From contig MCGT01000007.1 in the NCBI GenBank assembly GCA_002104935.1, positions 620,001 through 684,000 of the forward strand: DNA of 64,000 bases. Reading direction: 5' to 3'. The number at the start of each line of letters is the position of its first letter. Position 1 is the first letter of the stretch. The notes beneath the pieces are model-generated. The model ran no database searches, was not told where the DNA came from, and was given only the letters and a program-made list of their open reading frames with translations. Both the position numbers and the translations under genes were made by a program. The DNA is from Hesseltinella vesiculosa (Eukaryota; Mucoromycota; Mucoromycetes; Mucorales; Cunninghamellaceae). Of this stretch, positions 59,436-64,000 are shown one piece after another.

Positions 59436-59854
59436 GATGAGATGTTAAAAAAAGAGGAGGAAGAAAAAAAAAAGAAACAGCCTTTCAAAAAAAAAACAAA
59501 ACATTTTAATGGCCTCTGAGAAGGAAAAAAAAAAATTTTACACGCCTTTCATTGGCCAAGCCACTTGGCCGCTCCTCTGCCCGAAAAAAAAAAAGCTTTT
59601 TTGGTAAGCCTCTCACTTGTTTTTCTTTTTTTTCTTCTTCCTCTCTCCCCATTTGCTTGACTTGTTAGGTAAACATCACTTTGAAGAGTATAGATCAGTA
59701 GCAGCAACCACGTCCATTGCAGTGATTCAGTTGAAAAAAAAAGAACAACGTCACAGCAGTGTCCTGTCGGAAAGAATGATGGGCTGGGCAGCACAATCGA
59801 AACAGTGGTAACTGATTCTCTTTTCCTTTTCTTCTTGCTTCTTTGCTCATTAGG
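59436..59854. promoter_or_regulatory. Shared divergent promoter region of uS4 and eL21 genes
   Basis: The 419 bp between the two ATG codons must hold both promoters and leaders. It contains A runs on the uS4 side and T/C-rich pyrimidine tracts on the eL21 side, as found next to fungal ribosomal protein genes. A palindrome-like TTGGCCAAGCCACTTGGCC lies near 59551-59570. No factor site is assigned. Confidence 0.45.
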
Positions 59855-60578
59855 ATGCCTCACTCATTCGGTCGTACGTATTCCAACCAAACCATCGATG
59901 CAACTCCATGACGATGTCGACGCCATGCTCACCGTTTTTTTTTGTCTGCCTCTTTTAGTTCGTGCTCGCACTCGTCACATGTTCTCCCGTAACTTCCGGG
60001 AACATGGTGCCATTCCCTTGTCTACCTACTTGAAGACTTACAAGGTTGGTGATATCGTCGATATCAAGGCCAACGCTGCTGTCCAAAAGGGTATGCCCCA
60101 CAAGTTCTACCATGGGTAAGCTCCATTTCCACCCTTTCTCTTGACAGAATCTCATCCCATTTTTTTTTCCTTTTTTTTTTCTAGCCGTACCGGTGTTGTC
60201 TTCAACGTCACCAAGTCTGCTGTGGGTGTGATCATCTACAAGAAGGTCGGCAACCGTTACATGGAAAAGCGTGTGAACCTCCGCGTCGAACATGTCAAGC
60301 ACTCCAAGTGCCGTCAAGAATTCTTGGACCGTGTCAAGGAAAACGCCCAAAAGAAGAAGGATGCCAAGGCTGCTGGTGGTAAGTTTTGATGACCATTGAA
60401 AAAGGAGACGATGACAAGGGGGGCTATTTGACATTGCTTGCTCACCTCCTCCTTTTCCCTTTCAGTCAAGGTTAACTTGAAGCGTATCCCTGCTCAACCC
60501 CGTGATGCTCGTCATGTCTCCACCGTTGGCAACGTTCCCCAAACCATCGCTCCCATCCCTTACGAAACTCTTATTTAA
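59855..60578 (+). CDS. 60S ribosomal protein eL21
   Basis: Four exons (59855-59873, 59959-60115, 60185-60378, 60466-60578) give exactly 160 residues, the standard eL21 length. The spliced N-terminus [19 protein letters not shown] is diagnostic. It is followed by [40 protein letters not shown] and [20 protein letters not shown]. The protein ends [12 protein letters not shown]. The residue after MPHSFG is Leu where Tyr is more usual; it is created across intron 1 (C|TT). The first coding exon is 19 nt, a common design in fungal ribosomal protein genes. Confidence 0.96.
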
Positions 60579-60889
60579 GAAAAAAAAACTGCATATGATC
60601 TTTCCGTCTTTTTTTTTCCCTTTACCTCATCTCGTTTGTTGAATAAAGCCTCTTTGTCTATTTTTTTATATCTTCCTCTATTATATGTAGATAGCCTATC
60701 CTTGGGCTGCGTTTGTCATGTGAATCAATCAAAATGATGGTATACCTCCTATTTTAAAAAAACTGATATGACAAAATGGATGAAAACCTGGTTGGCCACC
60801 CTCCCTCTTTCCGCTTTTATTTTTTCGCCTTTCTCCTAGCCCACCGATATTCAAACGTTTATACGTATTTTCTCAAAAACCAGCCGATC

Positions 60890-62226
60890 ATGATGTTAGA
60901 AAATGACTTGGATCAGCGCATCCTGGAAGCTAGACAAGCTGCTGCGAGTCTAAAAAGTGAAATCAAACGACGACGCTTGTCAAAGGCCGACACCACCCGT
61001 GAGTGATGAAAAGAGGCAAAAAAAAAAGGGGGGGAGGAGGGTGTGCCAGAGCAGTCTGTGTGTTTGACCAGCCTTTTTTTTTCCAGTTTGCCAAACGGCT
61101 CAGACTGTACCAACGCAAAAAGTCCACTTGAAGCATCGTCGCACGTTGAAAGGCCATCTGTCAAAAATCTATTCTATGCACTGGGCTACCGATACCCGCC
61201 ACTTGGCTTCCGGCTCACAGGATGGAAAACTCATTATCTGGGACGCCTACACGACCAACAAAATCCATGCCATTCCATTACGCTCCTCATGGATCATGAC
61301 TTGTGCCTATTCCCCTTCCGGTACCTTTGTGGCTTGTGGTGGCCTCGACAACCTCTGCTCCATCTACAACTTGACTGTCCAGGAAAAAGTGCGCCCTGTG
61401 CGTGAGCTTTCCGGCCACACTGGTTACCTCAGCTGCTGCCGCTTCACCAGCGACCGCCAGCTGCTCACCAGCTCTGGCGATCACACTTGTATTCTCTGGG
61501 ATGTGGACGCTGGAGTCAAGATCACCGAGTTTAACGACCATGAAGCTGATGTCTTGAGGTAACTTTTTTATTGACTGTCCACCAAGGAGTAAAGGGACCA
61601 AAAAATACCAAAAAAGGAAACCTAAAAAAAGGCTGCCCCTGGAGACAATGTCATAACCCCCTCTTCTTTTTTTTTTTTTTTGGTCGATCGAATTGGCGTT
61701 TGCGGCGTTTTTAGTCTTGCACTGTGTCCTTTATCTCCTAACCTCTTTGTCACAGGTGGGTGTGATGCCATGGCAAAAATTTGGGATATACGTACAAGAC
61801 GCTGCATGCAAACCTTTGAGGGTCATTTTGAAGATGTCAATGCTGTGCAGTTCTTCCCCAATGGCCAAGCTATTCTGACAGGCTCAGATGATGCCAGCTG
61901 TCGCTTGTTTGATTTACGGGCCGACCAGCAGCTGGCCATTTATACTGACCCAACGGTGCTTAGTGGCATCACATCTGTGGATTTCTCCTCGTCAGGGCGC
62001 TTAGCCTTTGCCGGCTATGATGACTACAACTGCTTGATCTGGGACACTCTCAAAAGCGAACGCCTGTCCACCCTGTCTGGCCATGACAACAAAGTATCCT
62101 GTCTCGGTGTATCAAGTGACGGCGTTGCTCTTTGCACAGGAAGCTGGGACTCGACTCTGAGGGTAATAAATGAAAGAACAGGAAATGGCAGACACTCAAG
62201 TCATTTCACCCTAGATTTTGGCCTAG
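60890..62226 (+). CDS. Heterotrimeric G-protein beta subunit
   Basis: Four exons (60890-60998, 61087-61558, 61715-62162, 62215-62226) give 346 residues. The N-terminal helix ([20 protein letters not shown]) pairs with G-gamma, and a seven-bladed WD40 propeller follows. Family stretches are [74 protein letters not shown] and [21 protein letters not shown]. The last exon is only 12 nt (ILA stop); related proteins usually end in IWx, so the third-last residues differ slightly. An alternative downstream splice could restore Trp, but none was found. The protein should carry pheromone or nutrient signals at the plasma membrane. Confidence 0.94.
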
Positions 62227-62767
62227 GCCAACAAAACAAAAAAAAAAAAAAATTGGGTGGCTCTGGCCTACCCACTGACGCCCAACAACTTTGGCGACTT
62301 TTTGTGCCTTTTGTTTACCGGGATTGTGGGTGCTTTTTATTATTACTATTATTAAAAACATCGATGATTCATTGGGAAAATTGAAGATGGGGATGTGCTG
62401 ACACCCCGCCAGCTCTGCCTCTTTTGGGTCACTCGTCGCCATTATGTCGGAAAGCCGTGCGGTTTTCTTCACGGCCACTGCTCATCAAATTCTATCAAAC
62501 TGCAAAGTTTGGAGCAAACGATTTTTTGGGGGTGATTCTGCCAGTTTGCCAAGGACCTCCGGGGTGGGGTTGGCCAAGCCGGCCACCCAACTTCACTGTC
62601 ATCACCACACTCGAAAAAAAAAATCATAGCGCATGATGCAGCGTCCAGCTGTCTCTCCGCTGGCTGAAAGGGTTGGATTGTTCATCACAATCCTATCTCA
62701 CCCATCATTTTGCATTCGCATGCAAAATTTGGGATGAATCGACAAAGAGCAAGTTTTTAGCGGGGAA
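62227..62767. other. Repeat-like intergenic
   Basis: 3' region of the G-beta gene followed by DNA without supportable frames. A perfect short hairpin (TTTTGCAT TCGC ATGCAAAA) lies near 62710-62729. Confidence 0.45.
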
Positions 62768-63353
62768 CCGGAAGTGGCCAAATGGATTAGACAAACGTTA
62801 GCTGGGCCACCTTGACCAATGGCCCCGGTTTTTTCAGCACCGTCATTACTCATTCGTTTGTGCGCCCCTACAACATTTCACACCGACCCCACCACTCAAA
62901 CATGCCGTGCATCGTATTTTTTTTTTTTTTTTCAGTAGGCAGCAAAAAAAAAAAAACCTCAGCACACCACCTTCCATTCCTGGCCGGTGCATGAAAAGCC
63001 CAAAGCCCTATCCATACAAAATTCAAAGTCCCGATTTGATGAAGCAATACAGCCAATGCCTTGATCCACGTCATGCTTGACAAAGGCGATCCAGCTTGTC
63101 CAAAAACCCACTTTCGCTGAAGACCATCTGCCCCATGGAAGGAGCCGTGTTGTGCGGAGATTGAATACGGCCATCCAAATTCGTTTTGCTTCATTTTGAA
63201 AAAAAAAAAAAATACCATGCACGGCATGTTTGAGTGATAGGGTCGATGTGCAAAGTTGTAGGGGTACACAAACGAATGAATAATGACGGTGCTGAAAAAA
63301 CCGGGGCCATTGGTGAAGGTGGCCCAGCCAACGTTTGGTCTGATCCGTTTGGT
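62768..63353. repeat. Foldback element with about 160-bp inverted repeats (copies B and C)
   Basis: Left arm about 62768-62936 reads the same as the reverse complement of the right arm about 63196-63353. Shared stretches include GCTGGGCCACCTT, CAATGGCCCCGGTTTTTTCA, GCACCGTCATTA, CATTCGTTTGTG and CTCAAACATGCCGTGCAT. Differences are scattered single bases; I estimate clearly over 80% identity. The spacer 62937-63195 resembles the interior of the element at 37.84-38.26 kb. No transposase frame is intact. It looks like a foldback or MITE-like element, or two oppositely inserted copies. No target-site duplication was established. Confidence 0.65.
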
Positions 63354-64000
63354 CTCTCCTAGGCGATCTATCAAATAGCACAGGGCAAACTTGGTGATTG
63401 TCCAGCTCAACGATGATCTTCATGCAAGCTGAGCCCAGCCTGCACCCTCCCCCCTATTTGTCAAATAGGGAGGACGGCTTCTTTTTGGAGCTAAGGTCAC
63501 CGAGAGCCAACAAACCAAAGTGCAATGAAGATAAAACAAAGAGGGTCAGTCCTGTCCCACGGTGGACTTGGGTTTTCAGTTAGTTCAATTTCAGGTCACG
63601 GCAAGGAGCTGCGGACACATGACCTGTGCTCAGACGTCAAAGCCTTCTTTTTTTTTGGCACTGCGGTAAGCCCGTCTGCTCAATCGCGGTTATCAACAAA
63701 AAAATAGAAAAAGCAGGTACGTCAGGACAATTTTATTCATGGCATTCGCAAGTCGGTCGCTTGCTTGCGGTCGGCAGAAAAATCGGACGGGAAGGTATCG
63801 AGTGAAAGGATGGTTCATTGTGGTCATCATGGAAAAGGGCTGGGTAGCACGAAAGCGGGGTTTAGTGCAACAGGGAAGGCAGCATGGGACGTTCTTTGAC
63901 TTAAAAAAGGTGCGTGGGATGCCGATTCAAGTTGACGGGAAAGACCCCTTAAGCAAAAATACGAGAGAAGTAGAAAAGTAATGGTGGGATTGGTAAGTTA
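63354..64000. other. Window end, no gene recognised
   Basis: Short frames only (63739-63981 plus is the longest, basic and motif-free). The element's flank may extend into the first 70 bp. Confidence 0.4.

Noticed and set aside
58797..59519. 240-codon plus-strand frame opposite uS4
   Set aside because: Antisense to a ribosomal protein gene with strong codon bias, which generates long shadow frames.

Overview
This window looks like nuclear DNA of a filamentous fungus, most likely an early-diverging one such as a Mucoromycota (Mucorales-type) species. The placement is inference. It rests on intron-dense genes with very short GT-AG introns full of A/T homopolymers, many tiny exons, a kinesin-13, a mitochondrial ClpP, a Gcn4-type bZIP, a Fanzor/TnpB-like zinc-ribbon relic and a fungal gene repertoire on both strands with no operons. 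I rebuilt gene models by hand: splice sites were chosen so that reading phase closes across every intron. Exon coordinates are given in each entry. No tRNA, rRNA, CRISPR array or intact transposon was recognised.

Layout. 1-2.2 kb: no gene seen. 2.2-12.8 kb: a polytopic membrane protein (-), a SAM-domain kinesin-13 (+), a tiny secreted protein (+), DNA primase small subunit PRI1 (-), a Fanzor-like relic (+) and a bacterial-type DIP1984 family gene (-). 13.3-22.5 kb: arginyl-tRNA synthetase (-), dihydrofolate synthase (-), a coiled-coil membrane-anchored protein (-), a PTC7-like PP2C phosphatase (+), a YAE1-like protein (-) and a serine-rich hypothetical (-). 23.1-36.0 kb: a STE20/PAK-like kinase (+), a C2H2 zinc-finger protein (+), mitochondrial ClpP (+), a doubtful small frame (-) and the P5A ATPase SPF1 (-). 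36.0-40.0 kb is a gene-poor stretch with a diverged inverted-repeat element and a CT microsatellite. 40.0-48.6 kb: a secreted protein (+), a SET/MYND protein (-), a type I membrane protein (+), a four-helix membrane protein (+) and a bZIP factor with two upstream ORFs (+). 49.2-62.2 kb: a methyltransferase (-), an ABHD12-like hydrolase (-), an HSP70-like protein with a prion-like tail (+), the splicing factor SPF45/RBM17 (+), a small conserved protein (-), divergent ribosomal protein genes uS4 and eL21, and a G-protein beta subunit (+). 62.3-64 kb: repeat DNA with a long inverted repeat.

The genes are mostly unrelated housekeeping functions: translation (ArgRS, uS4, eL21, YAE1), replication (PRI1), folate synthesis, ER and mitochondrial quality control (SPF1, ClpP, PTC7) and signalling (G-beta, STE20-like kinase, bZIP). 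The most unusual features are the split start codon of SPF1, the 6-nt and 11-nt internal micro-exons, the bacterial-type DIP1984 gene, the Fanzor-like relic, the uORF-bearing bZIP leader and the family of foldback repeats.
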